Shown here piece by piece: positions 11,506-24,059 of a stretch of 64,000 bases of DNA. The notes under the pieces were generated by a model. It made no database searches and was not told the origin of the DNA. It was given only the letters and a program-made list of their open reading frames with translations. Position numbers and translations under genes: made by a program. This stretch comes from Salticus scenicus. Lineage: Eukaryota > Arthropoda > Arachnida > Araneae > Salticidae. Positions within the stretch are counted from its first letter, which is position 1, and each line of letters begins with the position of its first letter. Where the stretch lies: contig OZ005648.1 of assembly GCA_963930645.1 (NCBI GenBank), forward strand, positions 152,774,535 through 152,838,534, in the 5' to 3' direction.

Positions 11506-12059
11506 TATGAAATTTCTGCTTTTTGTGAAGCTATTCATTATACGCAATTTAACGACGTTAACTAAATGCTGCAACTTATAACAACAGTTCTTATCTAATT
11601 TTATATAACAATAGCTCAATATCTAACAAGAGCTGTTGAGGAGGTTGCACTGAAAATGCAGCCGATATTTTTACGTTTTATCTTGTGATATATGATATAT
11701 TACGACATAGAAAACCAGTAACAATAAATGAATATTTAATTCATTTTCCATTTCTTCTGAATTTTCCTATTTAGTTTAAAGGAAATTTAGGAAATTTAAA
11801 TCTGAAATCTGAAATTTTTAAAGAAAATGTTTCCAGAATGAAAATGGCGAAGGTATAGTCTAACCACATTTCCCACGTCCAGCAGTGAGGACGATTATCA
11901 TGAGAACAAAGGGTTATTTTGTCTGTTATACCTTAGTACTCGTTGCGTCCGCACTTTTTCAGAGGTTCCCATGGTCGTAAAAAATTTGATTAATTGATTG
12001 TGATTTTTAATTGTGGATCTTCTCAGAAATTTCCTGTTATGTAATGAAAAAACATTTTG
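11506..12059. other. AT-rich non-coding stretch
   Basis: Nothing recognised. A short patch of mixed composition is at 11840-11960. Confidence 0.45.
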
Positions 12060-12771
12060 TATTAAAAGGGAAAAAAATCATAATAGATTATTTATTGTTC
12101 TTATCAACCGATAGAAATTGGAAGTAGTAAGGATAATATCGTAAATGAATTATTATAATTAGTAATATCAAGTCGATTTAACCTATAAGATTCAAAGAAA
12201 AATTCATTTTTCAAAATACTTAAAATTTCAAAATTTTCTGGAGATGTCTTGAATTAAAACATAACATAATGGGTGTTATAGGGTATCCATATGAAATGCC
12301 CCTAATTTGGGCAAGCCGCCACACTTAAAACTAAGGTTAAAAGCATTATGTAAAACTAGATCACGGAACTCGCACAGTTTTTAGAAAAAAAAAATATATA
12401 TCAGTGAATATAGCCGGTACATTAGTTCCAGTCATGTTCAGGATAACATTTTCGTAGTCACGATGATATTATTGAAGTACGGAATACTTCAAGATCTGTT
12501 GGAATATAACAGAAAATCATAAATACTGTATTTGGGGTACTGCGTAATTTTTCAATATTCCCAATTAAATATTTGCGGTTGCAGGAATGTCAGCAAAGCA
12601 AAATGGTCTTGTGGCTGCATAACATGAAAAAGCACTACATACAATGATTTCTGATTTCTGATTTTTTTTTTTTTTTTTTACTTTCTGTACTGCATCAAGA
12701 ATTTTTCAGCCCCAAAATCTGAAATTGTGCTAATTCACAATGTTTCTCAAATGAAATATTGTTTCTTCTGG

Positions 12772-12805
<34 letters not shown>

Positions 12806-13420
12806 GCGCTTTAAAAAATTATTTTCATTTTCATTATGAGATAACATCTCCAAAGCAAAAGCAACTCGCTGAAGCCCATCATCTGGATGTAGTTGGCACG
12901 TTCAGAGCACATGCATTGTACGGCACGTTAAAGATTGTCGTTAAAATTTATAATTTTTTCTAATACGAATAACGCATCGATAATAGATTTGTTTTTAATC
13001 GAATGTTGAAATTAGGTAGCCTTTGATTGCACCTTTTATATTTTGTTACACAGCCGATAGATATTAAGGGTGATAAAAATAAAACTAAAAATGTTTCAAA
13101 ATAGTTCTTAATATTAAGTTGATTTAAGCCTAAAAGTTAAAAATATTGAAGAATTTGTAATGTTCTTGAGATATCGTTTTAACTTCTTTTTTTAATTAAA
13201 ATACAGAATATCATAATTGTTTCTATGTATATTGTTCCTACACAGCCAATAGTTATAGAGATAAATTATCTTTATCTGAGGTGATAAAATTAATTTTTTA
13301 AATGTTTCGAAATAATATTAGAATATTAAATATATCTAATTCCAATAATTGAAGATACTGAAAGATTCGAAATGTTCTTGAGATGCCTTTGAAGCATTTT
13401 TATTAATTAAAACATGACAC
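12060..13420. repeat. Strongly diverged repeats of about 190-210 bp plus homopolymers
   Basis: Related words (ACACAGCC.ATAG, GGTGATAAAA, AATGTTC..GAGATG and TTAATTAAAACA) recur near 12096, 13046 and 13232; two AATGTTCTTGAGAT words are about 209 bp apart (13159 and 13368). Poly-T (12662-12679) and poly-A (12772-12800) tracts interrupt the series. The repeat call rests on short matching words only. Confidence 0.45.
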
Positions 13421-14750
13421 ATCGTAACAGTACATAAACAGGAGGTTGTCTGTTAAGATGACACTAACCAAACCCATCTTTATGATTTATCATCCAAAAT
13501 TGTACCAAAATCGGTAGGAAAAAAATGACGACATTGTAAGAAGATTTCTTGAAAAATAAACAAATAAATAAACAGTTCCGATAATCGCATGAGGGTATAA
13601 TAGATGTCTTCCTGAAAAGTAGTTCCCGCAGCTGCGAATGAAACTTGAGTAATATTTCAAAATGAAAACTCAATGACGGCGTTAAAAATGTTACAATAAG
13701 AAAATGAATAATTAACAAAGAAGAAATTTTAGTTCTTTATTCAGAAAATACACTCATTAGTAGGGCTTATATATAAAAAAAAAAGTTCAAATATAAATAA
13801 ATGTTAAGTGTCACACAGCATCTTTTTGCTTATTTCAATATTCAAGGCTCGCATCGTTCCTGTAATTTTGCATGCATTTTATTATATGATCATCACTATT
13901 TTCAAAAAAGAAATTTTTCTTGAATGTTTTAATGGTATAATATTATTTTTAGAATGTCTGTTTTCAAATCCTGATGACAATTTAATAAAATGCATTTAAA
14001 ACTATAGGAACTCTGTGAGCCCGGGATATTACTTTTATTCATCAATTTTACAATACAGTACAGTACAATAACCTCTCCAAATCTGACCACCATTTTCGAA
14101 GATCACTGCATGTCTTTACACTTCAAATGCAAAGCTCGAATCAGTATTTCAAAATTATTAAAGATTCATACTATTCGCTTTTTGATAAGGTAAAGCTAGG
14201 AGAGATTGCTCACATTACGGATCGGCGGAAGGAATAGAGCGCGGACGCTGAGGCTCCAGATAATTAAGCAACATTAATAGTGGAGTGCCGTCTTGAATGC
14301 GCATGTTGATTGCTTCAAACGCCTGAGATAAAACGGGGCTATTTTGTCTCGTTTTAAAAAATGATTGCTTGAATTTTGATAACTCTTCCTAAGAATTTCT
14401 ATAGAATGGTAGAATTACAAAAATTTTTAAGTTAAATGATTTCTCATGAATTGGTTTTTATACGTTATTTATGGCAGATGGTTGCACAAAAGCTGCACCA
14501 TTCACAACAAAAAGCACAGTGATTGTGGGCAACGACAAATTATGTCAGCAAACAAGAAATCATTCAAACTGGAAAGGAACTGTACTCATTTTAAGTTAAA
14601 CATATAATATAGCGACTAAATGTTACTTTTTATTATCTGGACTTTTCTTTTCTTTTCTTTTTTAAATTCTTTAAATAATGTTTTTAAATTTCTTTTATTT
14701 TCTGTTTTATTATTATTATTATTATTATTATTACATTGAAATAGTCACTC
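13421..14750. other. AT-rich stretch with an ATT microsatellite
   Basis: An ATT triplet run occupies about 14708-14733. A patch of higher GC at 14190-14340 contains AAAGCTAGGAGAG and ATTGCTCACAT; related words occur in inverted form at 15640-15880. No gene recognised. Confidence 0.45.
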
Positions 14751-15566
14751 CTAATACAACAAGTATGTTGTGACTTTCTTCTATATTTCCCTATACAAAT
14801 TCACTCAGTAAAAATAATTTATTAAAAAATTATTATTTAAAAAATATATCTTCCATGATAATGCAGACGATTTCCATGATAGAGAAGTAGTATAACATTA
14901 AATTAAAAAAAAAAAAAAAAAAAAAGTCTATTTTATTCTCAATATTACATAAAAAATAAAAAATAATATATATATATATATATATTTTGTTTTTTTGTTC
15001 AAAATGAAAAAAATTTATAACATTATTTTAAATTATTTCAGATCTATGGCTCAACCACTCGTTTTAAAGTTATGGGCGTGCTCTTTTGAAAGATACCCAT
15101 CATGGAAATTTACTCCCCTCGAGGCCAGGGGGAAGGCGTGGCTCCTACATACACAATTATTTTTTTCCAAGTTGATTATCTCTATTACAAATAATTATAA
15201 TAAATTTCATAATGATTATTAAAATGCACATTTATACAAAATTTTGTACTATACCATCATGTTAAAAATTTAGAAAAAGCGGGATGGCAACGCATGTTGT
15301 TGAACAATTTTTACCAAAAGTTGATAGGCACTAATTTATGTCAATGCGTGACTACATATCAATTTGTATGAAATTCTTTGCAATAGTACCTGAGATACAG
15401 CAGCTACAAAATTTTGTCACACACACACAAACGCACACACAGACGTTTTCTAAAAATGGTCAAATCGTGTTCTACAGCTCTCAAAACGTACAAATCCATC
15501 AAAAACCCGAGATCGGAAATTTTTACGAATCCAATACTTTCTTCTATTGAATATAGAAGAAAGTAA
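14751..15566 (-). mobile_element. Helentron/DINE-1-like element, copy A (minus strand)
   Basis: Read on the minus strand, the 5' end is a perfect 13-bp hairpin at 15535-15565 (stem TACTTTCTTCTAT). Then come a CA/GT microsatellite (15418-15441), an AT-rich core and the inverted repeat AATATAGAAGAAAGT (14773-14787), whose 11-nt TAGAAGAAAGT matches the 5' hairpin. A stem-loop ACAAC/GTTGT (14756-14771) and ATTAGG close the element. The order 5' sub-TIR, microsatellite, core, 3' sub-TIR, stem-loop is that of DINE-1/HINE elements, the non-autonomous relatives of Helentrons. The family name is inferred from structure; no Rep/helicase is present. Confidence 0.65.
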
Positions 15567-15971
15567 AAGTAAGTGCAATTATTATCGTTAAAAATTTAAT
15601 TATAGTTATAATTACGCACAATCTTCCCGACTGATGTGAGCAATCTGTCCTATCGTATAGAGGGAGACTTCGCAAAATTGGAGCAAAAGGGAGACTTCGC
15701 ACTCTCTTGTTTTTATTACAGCTGTTGCTTTAATTTATAACAGAACAACAAAATAGTAATGGAAATGTATAGCATACGAATGAATTAAAAAATTTTCAGC
15801 ATTAGTTTAGCAAAAAATTGATGTTTGAATTTTGTATATCATTTTATAAATTGTGCGTAAACTCTCCTAGCTTTAACTTATAGTTTATTAGCAATCGAAA
15901 TCAGATAAATGCTATTTAAATTTTAAACCTAGAAGGTAAATATATATCAAAATTGGTAACTTTTTCTTTTT
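15567..15971. other. Spacer between two head-to-head Helentron-like elements
   Basis: It contains two copies of GGGAGACTTCGCA (near 15660 and 15690) and an 11-bp inverted pair TTACGCACAAT / ATTGTGCGTAA near 15616 and 15851, possibly the ends of a small element. No gene. Confidence 0.4.
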
Positions 15972-16570
15972 TACTTTCTCTTACCCATAAGGTAGAGAAA
16001 GTATTGTTTTTGGGTCAAATTTTCGAAAGTGAGATTTTGTTAGATTTACACGTTTTGAGGTCTCCTGAATACGAAAATCATGTTTTTAGCGGTTGGTCTG
16101 TGTGTATGTCTGTGTGTGTGTGTCTGTCTTTTATCAGCATATCTGAAGAACAAATAGTAGCAGACATTCCAAACATGGTATTCTAAATGTGTATCATATA
16201 GGGATGCTACAGTAAGATTTTCGTTAAGATCAAGCAAATGGTTCGTGTACAGGGACAATCAAGAGAATTCTAATACATTACGTCTATGGGGGAAATTGCA
16301 GGTACGTAGAGTTTAACGTCTATAGACTGCACTAAACCAAATGAAACGAATATATATTTTTTGTAATAGAGATAGTTAACTGGAAAAAAAAAATTGTGTA
16401 TGTAGGAGCCTCGCCTCCCCCCTGGGGGGGGGGAAGTCCCCCCTCGAGGGGAGAAAATTTTTATGATGGGTATCTTTCGAAAGAGCTCGCCAATACCTTT
16501 AAAACGAATGGTTGAACCATCGATCTGAGATAATTAAAAAAAAAGTTATCGATTTTTTTACTTTTAACGA

Positions 16571-16606
<36 letters not shown>

Positions 16607-17002
16607 ATTGAGATAATCTATATTTAATATGGACTTTTTTCGGATATTTGGCGTTATACTACTTCTCTAATATGAAAATCGTCTGCATTATCATAAAAGA
16701 TAATTTTTTAAAATAATAATTTTAATAAATTATTTTTTAAAAACAGAATTATTTTTAACAACCGAATTAAATTCTATATAAATGTAGGTGCATTAATGAA
16801 ACGGGGGGTTGAGGAGGGCGGTAGCCCCCTCACACAGAACTAATTATCATATAAAACTCTCTTGAAGCCTAATTTGAATTGTTTAGCATAGGTTTGCATA
16901 ACATCGTTATCTTACTTCTTAATCTCCCACCTGTATTTAAAGTATTAAATTTCAGGGTAAGAGAAAGTCGTGTGAGTGACACACGAGATTATTATAATAG
17001 GA
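15972..17002 (+). mobile_element. Helentron/DINE-1-like element, copy B (plus strand)
   Basis: The 5' end is a hairpin at 15972-16003 (TACTTTCTCTTACC paired with GGTAGAGAAAGTA). A GT-rich tract follows at 16096-16127. The 3' sub-TIR GGGTAAGAGAAAGT (16955-16968) is the exact reverse complement of ACTTTCTCTTACCC (15973-15986). A perfect 7-bp stem-loop TCGTGTG/CACACGA (16968-16986) and ...TAATAGG follow. The core matches copy A in inverted form (16390-16740 against 14780-15160) and copy C in direct form. Confidence 0.7.
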
Positions 17003-17441
17003 ATACAAACAATAATTTATATGGATCAGAAAGTATATATATATATATATAGATAGATAGATAGATAGATAGATATATTGTATAAGTGAAAAAAAAAAGA
17101 TAAGATTCATTTATATAAGATTCTAGAGGTTCTATAAAATATATATTAAATTAATAATTGTTTTAATTAAAATTCTTTCTATAAACCTTATTTATATATT
17201 TTAGATTCCTTTCGATCCCGAATTATTTTTTATATTTCAGAACTAAAATAAAAAGAATAATTCGGGATTTACTTTCAATATTTATGTTAAACAATTTTAA
17301 ATATAATTAGTTAGCTATTATAAGATTAAATGTAAATTTTCTTTTAAATTTCTATAGTTTAAAATAGTTTATTCAATTAAATCTGTATTAAGTGTTTTTC
17401 TTTAATTATGTAATATTCGGTGTTAATTAATGAACTGATTT

Positions 17442-17475
<34 letters not shown>

Positions 17476-17993
17476 ACACCTTATACTTTAATTAAATCCT
17501 AAAGTTTACATAAATTTTCCATTACCATAATTTTTAATTACAAGACCTTATAAATATACTTATTTTTAAAATTGTATTTTAACTAAATTATTAAAAATTT
17601 ACTATTTTTTAAATAAATGTTAAATATAATTAATAATAAATTTACAAAATTATTTACAAACTTAATTAGTTTGACGCTTCTTTGAATAAAGCTGTTTGCA
17701 TTAATAAATAATATCATATTTCAAATTAATTATTCATATAGCTTAGTAATGAGAAACTTGCGGATATTAATTAAGCGAATTTTAACTTGATAATTCATTT
17801 AACGCAACAATGCTTTCACGATACTCGTGAATATGAACTCGGGAAAATGCTTCATTATTTTTTTTTCTCTCCTACATTCGAAATAACACTCTTCAGTTGC
17901 CTGATATTCTAACATTTGATCCATGAAAACCAACAGTGCATTCAAATTAACAATATGTATTAAAATTTGCAATTAGTATCGATATAAATAAAA
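17003..17993. other. AT-rich stretch with TA/GATA microsatellite and poly-T
   Basis: TA and then GATA repeats lie at about 17036-17080 and a poly-T tract at 17444-17474. No gene recognised. Confidence 0.5.
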
Positions 17994-18700
17994 TCAGACC
18001 TTTGTCTATACCTTGCTCAGAATAAAAATGACACTAGGAAGTTATTTAGGCCTGTACCCAACTTAAGGTTGCATCGATCGGATCGTAAATTTGAACATTT
18101 TAATTGATTTATAGATGAGCACAAAAATCGCTTGCGCACGCATGGTAAAGCTTTTCTTACAGAGGTGTCGAAAACGTTTTTTTTTTTTTTTTTTTTTCGA
18201 AAAACATTGTGAAAATATCTTGATATTATCAATTGACACTTATCAGGAGTTTAGGTCTATACCCAATCTGAAATATGTTAAATTTATCACCTAACATATC
18301 ATTCCAATACGATTACATATCAATCACAATAATACACTTTTGCATACTCAGTAACATGTGATACTTTTTCCAAATGTGTTTGGCGCACTGATATTGATTC
18401 AATGTTTAAAAAAGTTTTGATCATAAATATTGAAAGACTTTTTATTTATTTATTTATTTATTTATTTATTTTAGTTGAATGATTTTTTTTTTTTTTTTTT
18501 TTTTTTTTACACCTTTACAAATGGATTGCGTTAATGAAACTGGAATTTTGATTTTAAAATGTTGTATTCAATGATTTTTTCCTCACTATTTTCTGTGATT
18601 GCTTTTACAAAATAGTAATATTATTTAGTATTCTTTTATCTATTTTGAGATTAAAAACAAAACCTAAATTCACTATTTTATGAATTTTTCATATTTAATG
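17994..18700 (+). mobile_element. Helitron remnant, same family as 9023-10619
   Basis: It starts TCAGACCTTTGTCT after an A, one base different from the 9023 start. GGTCTATACCCAA-type words and a CGCTTGCGCACGCATGG region correspond to GTCTTAATCCAA and CGCCTGCGCATGCGCC in the complete copy. Poly-T tracts (18179-18197, 18482-18509) and decay obscure the 3' end; no CTAG terminus was found. Confidence 0.6.
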
Positions 18701-18859
18701 AATGTATAAATCGAATAAATATAAGTATATGTATAATATAGTTCATGTGTATATTTCTATATGACAGATAAAAAGAGTTCGTATCGTCAGACAATACGAG
18801 TTTTGAAGTGTCTACTGAAATTGTAAAAGTTTTAAATCATGCTCACTTGAAAAGGAAAA

Positions 18860-19330
18860 TAGATATTAAGCATCCACTTTATTAAGACCCCTGCTAGTTT
18901 TATGCAAAAGAGTTATTGAGTTACAGTGTTGCCGCTAGTCGGTTAGGATAACACGAAAAAGAAAGTTGAATTCTTGAGACAGTAGTATAGGCAAATATAT
19001 GGTGAGAAAACGTGATTTAGCGAACTTTGAATGCGGGGTGTATTAGTAAGAGTTCGGATGCATAATGTTCACAAGCGACTTTAATGAAAGTGAATCAATA
19101 ACTGGACTGTGAGGCAAAATGGTGATTCTGAACAGATGAACTGTAGTCGCCATCGACTGGTGAAAGTTCGTTCGGAGTGACAAATCTCCCGAATTGTAAC
19201 GAAAAATAGAACGAGAAAAGTGCAGCTAATTGCAGTACATCTTAACCAAAAATCATATCAAATTATCTCTGGTCGCACTGTGCGTCGAATGATGCTTCTA
19301 TATGGACTATAGAAGCCGATTGTCACTCCA
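18860..19330 (+). pseudogene. Tc1-like transposon remnant (5' end and helix-turn-helix region)
   Basis: After a Tc1-like leader, broken frames can be read from about 19000 (MVRKRDLANFECGVY). At 19265 the segment ISGRTVRRMMLLYGL matches the second DNA-binding helix region of Tc1 transposases (usual pattern S.RTVRR.L...GL). Stops and frameshifts occur throughout, and the DDE catalytic half is absent. It would have bound its own TIRs when active. Confidence 0.65.
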
Positions 19331-19689
19331 AACAGTGTTTGATCATAACAGGGTTCTTACAAACATTCCGTTTTCTTTAATTATTTTTCCATCATTTAAT
19401 TTTACCATTGTCTAATCTTCCATATTTATTTTTTTTTTTTAAATACTATATAAAATTTCTGGCATCAAATTTCCATTTGTGAGAAACCTGGGGCCATGAT
19501 AAAATGGCCGCTTAGTGAACAAACAGAATGATTTTAGAGGGTAAATTAACATATTACCTGAAAATGGCAATAAATTTCATACTCATACAGATACATCAAG
19601 AAACTCGTATAAAAAGAAATTCTATAAATCTTTTCGAATCATTTCTCAAACCTTTGGGGAGTAAAAATTGACAAGTGGAACATCGTGTA

Positions 19690-19898
19690 CCATCAGTAGC
19701 AAACTTATTCGAGCGCTAGTAAAACTTTCTACGTAAAAAAAGTACACTTAATACAGTTTTGTTAAATAAATCCTTCTCAAATTATGTTACTAGTCAGTCT
19801 AAAAACATGAAAAGCATTTATTTAACAAAAAAGTATTAAGTGTACTTTTTTTTACATATGAATTTTTGCTAGCGCTCGAATAGTTTTGCTGCTGACTG
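19690..19898. mobile_element. Palindromic Tc1/mariner-type MITE
   Basis: The arms share ATTCGAGCGCTAG, AAAGTACACTTAATAC and TTTGTTAAATAAAT, so most of the 209 bp folds on itself. TA flanks both ends (19688-19689 and 19899-19900). The outer ends CCATCAGTAGCAAA and CAGTCAGCAGCAAAA resemble those of the 3269-3519 MITE. Confidence 0.78.
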
Positions 19899-21374
19899 TA
19901 CATAGTCGTAAAAAAATAATTCAAATATTTATCCACATAACAATATTAAAACTATTTTGAAAAGAATACCATTTCTAATAGTGACAATTTCATTTTTTTT
20001 TTTTTCATAAATAAAATGTTATTTTATGAATAAAATTGCTAGAAGGTTTTTTTCTTCAATATTTTAGGTACAATGGCGTGCTTTAAAATAATTAGCTGTT
20101 AATGAATGTAGTTATCCTATACGAACGTATTCTGATTATCTCATCATATAGTTCGAAATATAAAAATATAATATTTATATAATCAAAAAAGCATTTGTTA
20201 AATCATATACAGGATACAGGGTGTTTCAGACAGAACTCTCCAACTTTGAAAATGACTTAACTGCGAAACAATGACAGGCAGAAAGATAAAATAAGTGTTA
20301 TGTTATAAAATAAGCGAAATGTTTTCTGGTCTTCGCCTTTTTTAACATTAAATTTTTGTTGAAAGCTCTGCTTTGTCATCCTCGGACTTTAACCTAATCC
20401 ATGGTTTCCCAATACAATAAAAACACGTTGCTCCAAGACATAATAAAAGACTCCAAGAATATGACATGATGTTCTTGAATTTCCTATAATAACTAATTCA
20501 ACACAACACGTTTACACGTGTCAGTAATGAAACAGACTGACGAATGAATTTTCTGTACTTCTGAGTACTATTTAAAGTTTTATGTGCTTGTGGCGCCACT
20601 TATTAGCCAATTTTAGAACTATTTCTGCACCAATAAAACACCAATGTTAAATGTGACTGAGTGGATTTGTAAGTTGTTCCCGAACAGATTTTTTCGCAGA
20701 TATTTTCCTACACTTAAAAAATTTACATCCTGATGGTCGTAGGTTGCAACAAGGCAAATGCTGTTCGCATTATTAAATTAACTAAAATAAAAATTATGAT
20801 TGTAAAAGTTTTAAAGTTAATTTCTCGCTGACGACTTAAAATTGTCATTATTTTGACAGTTCCTTTACAGTTAAATTACAAAATTATGTACAGCATTCTG
20901 TTCATAACTAAAACCAATTTCATAATGTTAATGAAAAAAAATTCATAATTTTTTACAGTCTCCAAACTATCCAAAATTTAATCCAGATTAAAAGTAACAG
21001 TCTAATTATGTAAAATTGTTTGCAGGTGTTACTAATAATTTTTTTAATGGAAATGCACTGGTGCACATTTAAGGAAAATTTATTTATTTACCTTAAAACA
21101 TATTTTTCATTAGTAAGTTAAGAAGCGGGCAAGAATGTATCAAAACAGAAGTAATGAACGTTTAGTAAAGATGTTTTACAAAATATTATAAACTCTACTA
21201 TTTAAAACACTGTCCTAATCAAATTAATTTCATTTACATAGTTACCAAATTTTTTATGTTACACATTACATACTTGCATAAATTCATTTGCTAATGGAAT
21301 CAGAATTCACAATACCATTTGCATAAATTGAATTAAATGCTTTATCATTTAAAATATTCTTTTTCTTAATTTTT
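19899..21374. other. AT-rich stretch
   Basis: A sequence starting ATACAGGGTGTTTCAGAC near 20214 looks like the end of a transposable element, but no partner end was found. No gene recognised elsewhere. Confidence 0.4.
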
Positions 21375-21635
21375 ATGGAGACTTATCTGCGGATAGAGGC
21401 AGGCTACATCACAAAAATTAGTACTGCAAAACCTTTTATAAAGGATGACACTTGTACATCTGATTGCAGTAAGGAGGGCTATGATCACAATACAGCTGAT
21501 TGTATGCAGAGCTGTTACCAAAGTCTGTTTACATATATATACAGAGCTTTTAATAATTTGTCATTTACAGTAAGAAAAGTATTTGACCCCAGTAGGTTAA
21601 AGATTGATTTGCAGTTTTCTAACTTAGCAGAATAA
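21375..21635 (+). CDS. Orphan 86-residue ORF with paired CxxxC motifs
   Basis: I do not recognise the product. The frame opens at an ATG and ends TAA. It has less AT-biased codons than the surrounding sequence. The middle contains CTSDCSKEGYDHNTADC followed by MQSC, that is two CxxxC pairs about ten residues apart, and the rest is mixed and non-repetitive. No signal peptide or membrane segment is evident. A donor-like ACAGTAAGAAAAG near 21568 lies inside it, so it could be an exon fragment of a larger gene. It could also be a chance frame; a domain cannot be named. Confidence 0.3.
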   Translation: METYLRIEAGYITKISTAKPFIKDDTCTSDCSKEGYDHNTADCMQSCYQSLFTYIYRAFNNLSFTVRKVFDPSRLKIDLQFSNLAE

Positions 21636-23055
21636 AACAGCACATTATGCAATTACACAGATATTAACTTTGTTAAGACTGTCATACTTTAGTCATATGA
21701 CCCTCCATACTGCAATAAGCTGTACAAGTATCCGCTCTATTAAAAGACAGCACGCCATTAGCATAAATGAATCAAAAAATTATATAACTAATGTCAGTAT
21801 ATAAATGACTTTGAGTATTTTCTATGTTTTAAATTCCAAGAAATTATTATATACGTATATATATATATATTTATTTATATATATATATATAAAGGATACG
21901 AGATGACTTACATATATATACTCATTAATACTTAAAGTCAATAATACTTTATGTCGATTTATTATTTCACTAAAAATTGAATACTGTTTCTCAACCACAA
22001 TTTTAATTTCCAGCAAAACTAAATTAGAATTTACTGACTTAAACGATATGATCTTTGTGATTCGTAGTCAAAGAATACAATTTTAGTTTTAAAAGATTTT
22101 TCAAAATATTTACATTTTCCCATATAATCATGGATGTACAAAGACTTTTATTATTATTATTATTATTATTATTCCTACACAGTCGTTTTTAAAACTTTCA
22201 TTTTTATTTTTCAATTCAATTCAAAAAATAAAATAAAGTAGTGACTATGCACGATTCTTTTTAATGTGTTTTTTATGTTTACAATTTCAAACAAATTCTA
22301 GTAATCTCAGTTACTCCTATATCGTGTTTCTTTTAAAATAAAAATTAAAATTTTCCATAAATGCTTTATGCTTACTACATCATCACTCCCACATAAACTA
22401 GTTGAATATGTTCCGACCTCAACATATTCTTTGTTTTCTTAAACAATAAAATTCTAGCGCTAAAAAAACAGATTCGATACATTTACATACTCACACACGT
22501 ACACAGACATTAACAACTGAAAAAAAGTTCTATTTGTAAACCCGCCCAATCGTTTTCAAATCTTTTGTGATTTAAGAATTGACAAGTGGGACCTCGCGTG
22601 CACAGGCGGACATAACAAATAAATAAAACTATAAATGCGTATACAATGTCGTATTATGGAGCTGCTACCGCCCTAAAACACAAAAACCAGGAAAGTAAAT
22701 CACCGGTAGTGGTTTAGAATTTGCATTCAGATGCCGCAATGTATACTTTTTTCCGCGTTGCTTGGTTTCTAGATGCAGTTATTAAATATTATGTAGTTTT
22801 ATCGATTTGCGATTTTATTTCAGCATTTCGTGATGGTAGCAGTACTGGTACATTGCTTCCCAATAGATTTAGTTTTTTCTTTTTAAATTCTAATCTTCTA
22901 TTTTGTAATGAATTATTGACAAAATAATAATCTAGTAGAAAAAAAATACATGAAGAAAAAAAAAAAAAAAAACTTAATTGTTTTTTCCGTTTTCAGTAAA
23001 TTTATAATTACCGGCCTTGCTTAAAGAGAAAAGAATAGAATAATTCAGCAATAAA
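21636..23055. other. AT-rich stretch with microsatellites
   Basis: TA microsatellites (21852-21891), an ATT run (22147-22174) and a poly-A tract (22957-22973) are present. No gene recognised; an open frame at 22721-22927 has no recognisable similarity. Confidence 0.45.
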
Positions 23056-23499
23056 TAATTTTTCTTTTTATATTAAGGAGGTGGGGGGGGGGTCAAATTA
23101 TGTTTTTTTACGAGATAAAAATTGAAAAGTAAGTGGGGGGGGGGTGATTTTTTATTTATTTTTCTCAGCTTCCAAGAAAAACCTGTGATTTTATAAACAA
23201 AAATGACATCACTTCAGACAAAAACTTTACAAGTCACGTAAAATGTATTTTAAAATATAAATCAGATTCCATGTCTCATAACAATGTAATGTAAACATTT
23301 AATTATAGAAACAAAAGTGCTTTAGAATTTTTTTTATCACTATAAACTCAATAATATAAGTATAAATAATTGTATCGAAAAAACCTAACGTTTATATATA
23401 TATATATTTCAATTTCTTTTGTATAGCTTTAGCAAAGTTGCCCTTTGGCGACTTTTACGTTTCTACAGTCATTTTGGCAATGAATTAAAATGGGTATCA

Positions 23500-23600
23500 C
23501 AGTTGTTTAAATAAAGACCTTGGCGAGAAACGTCCGAGCTAATTCGGTGTTAAATTTCAAATTTCCCAAACGGGTTCTATACGGAAGCTGTTTTATTTCT
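23500..23600 (-). mobile_element. Helitron fragment (minus strand)
   Basis: The reverse complement carries AGCTCGGACGTTTCTCGCCA and AAATTTGAAATTTAACACCG, matching 9950-10015 inside the Helitron at 9023-10619. Neither terminus is preserved. Confidence 0.65.
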
Positions 23601-23655
23601 TTAGAGCGCTTTTTCTCAATTTACTTTAATTATTTAAAAAAAATGTTTGCGCGTT

Positions 23656-23690
<35 letters not shown>

Positions 23691-24059
23691 CTTTGGTATA
23701 AAAAGAAATATATTCCCATATTTATGTATTGATTTTTGTCATCATTTATTTTTAATTTTAAATACTTTTAATGGTATATTTTTTTAATCAATTATCGAAC
23801 AGGAAACAGCGTAAGCTAGATTTTTTTTTTCTTATAAACCAAATAATCCGGACAAGTACAATGACAAACTTTCAGCTTTATATATTTTAAATAAAAACGA
23901 AAATGTTTGCATGTTCATTCTAGATGTAATACAGTAAACGGCGACATCGCAAAATCACTGACTGAAAGAAATTGTCCTGTTCCACTAATAAAATAAAGTA
24001 AAATGGAATAAAATATTAAAAATAATTTCTTCTTTAACCAACTATTTTATAGGTTGAGA

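Noticed and set aside
15616..15861. 11-bp inverted pair TTACGCACAAT / ATTGTGCGTAA
   Set aside because: Short, with no clear target duplication; could be chance.
20214..20640. ATACAGGGTGTTTCAGAC-type transposon end
   Set aside because: No second end or duplication was found, so no element is called.
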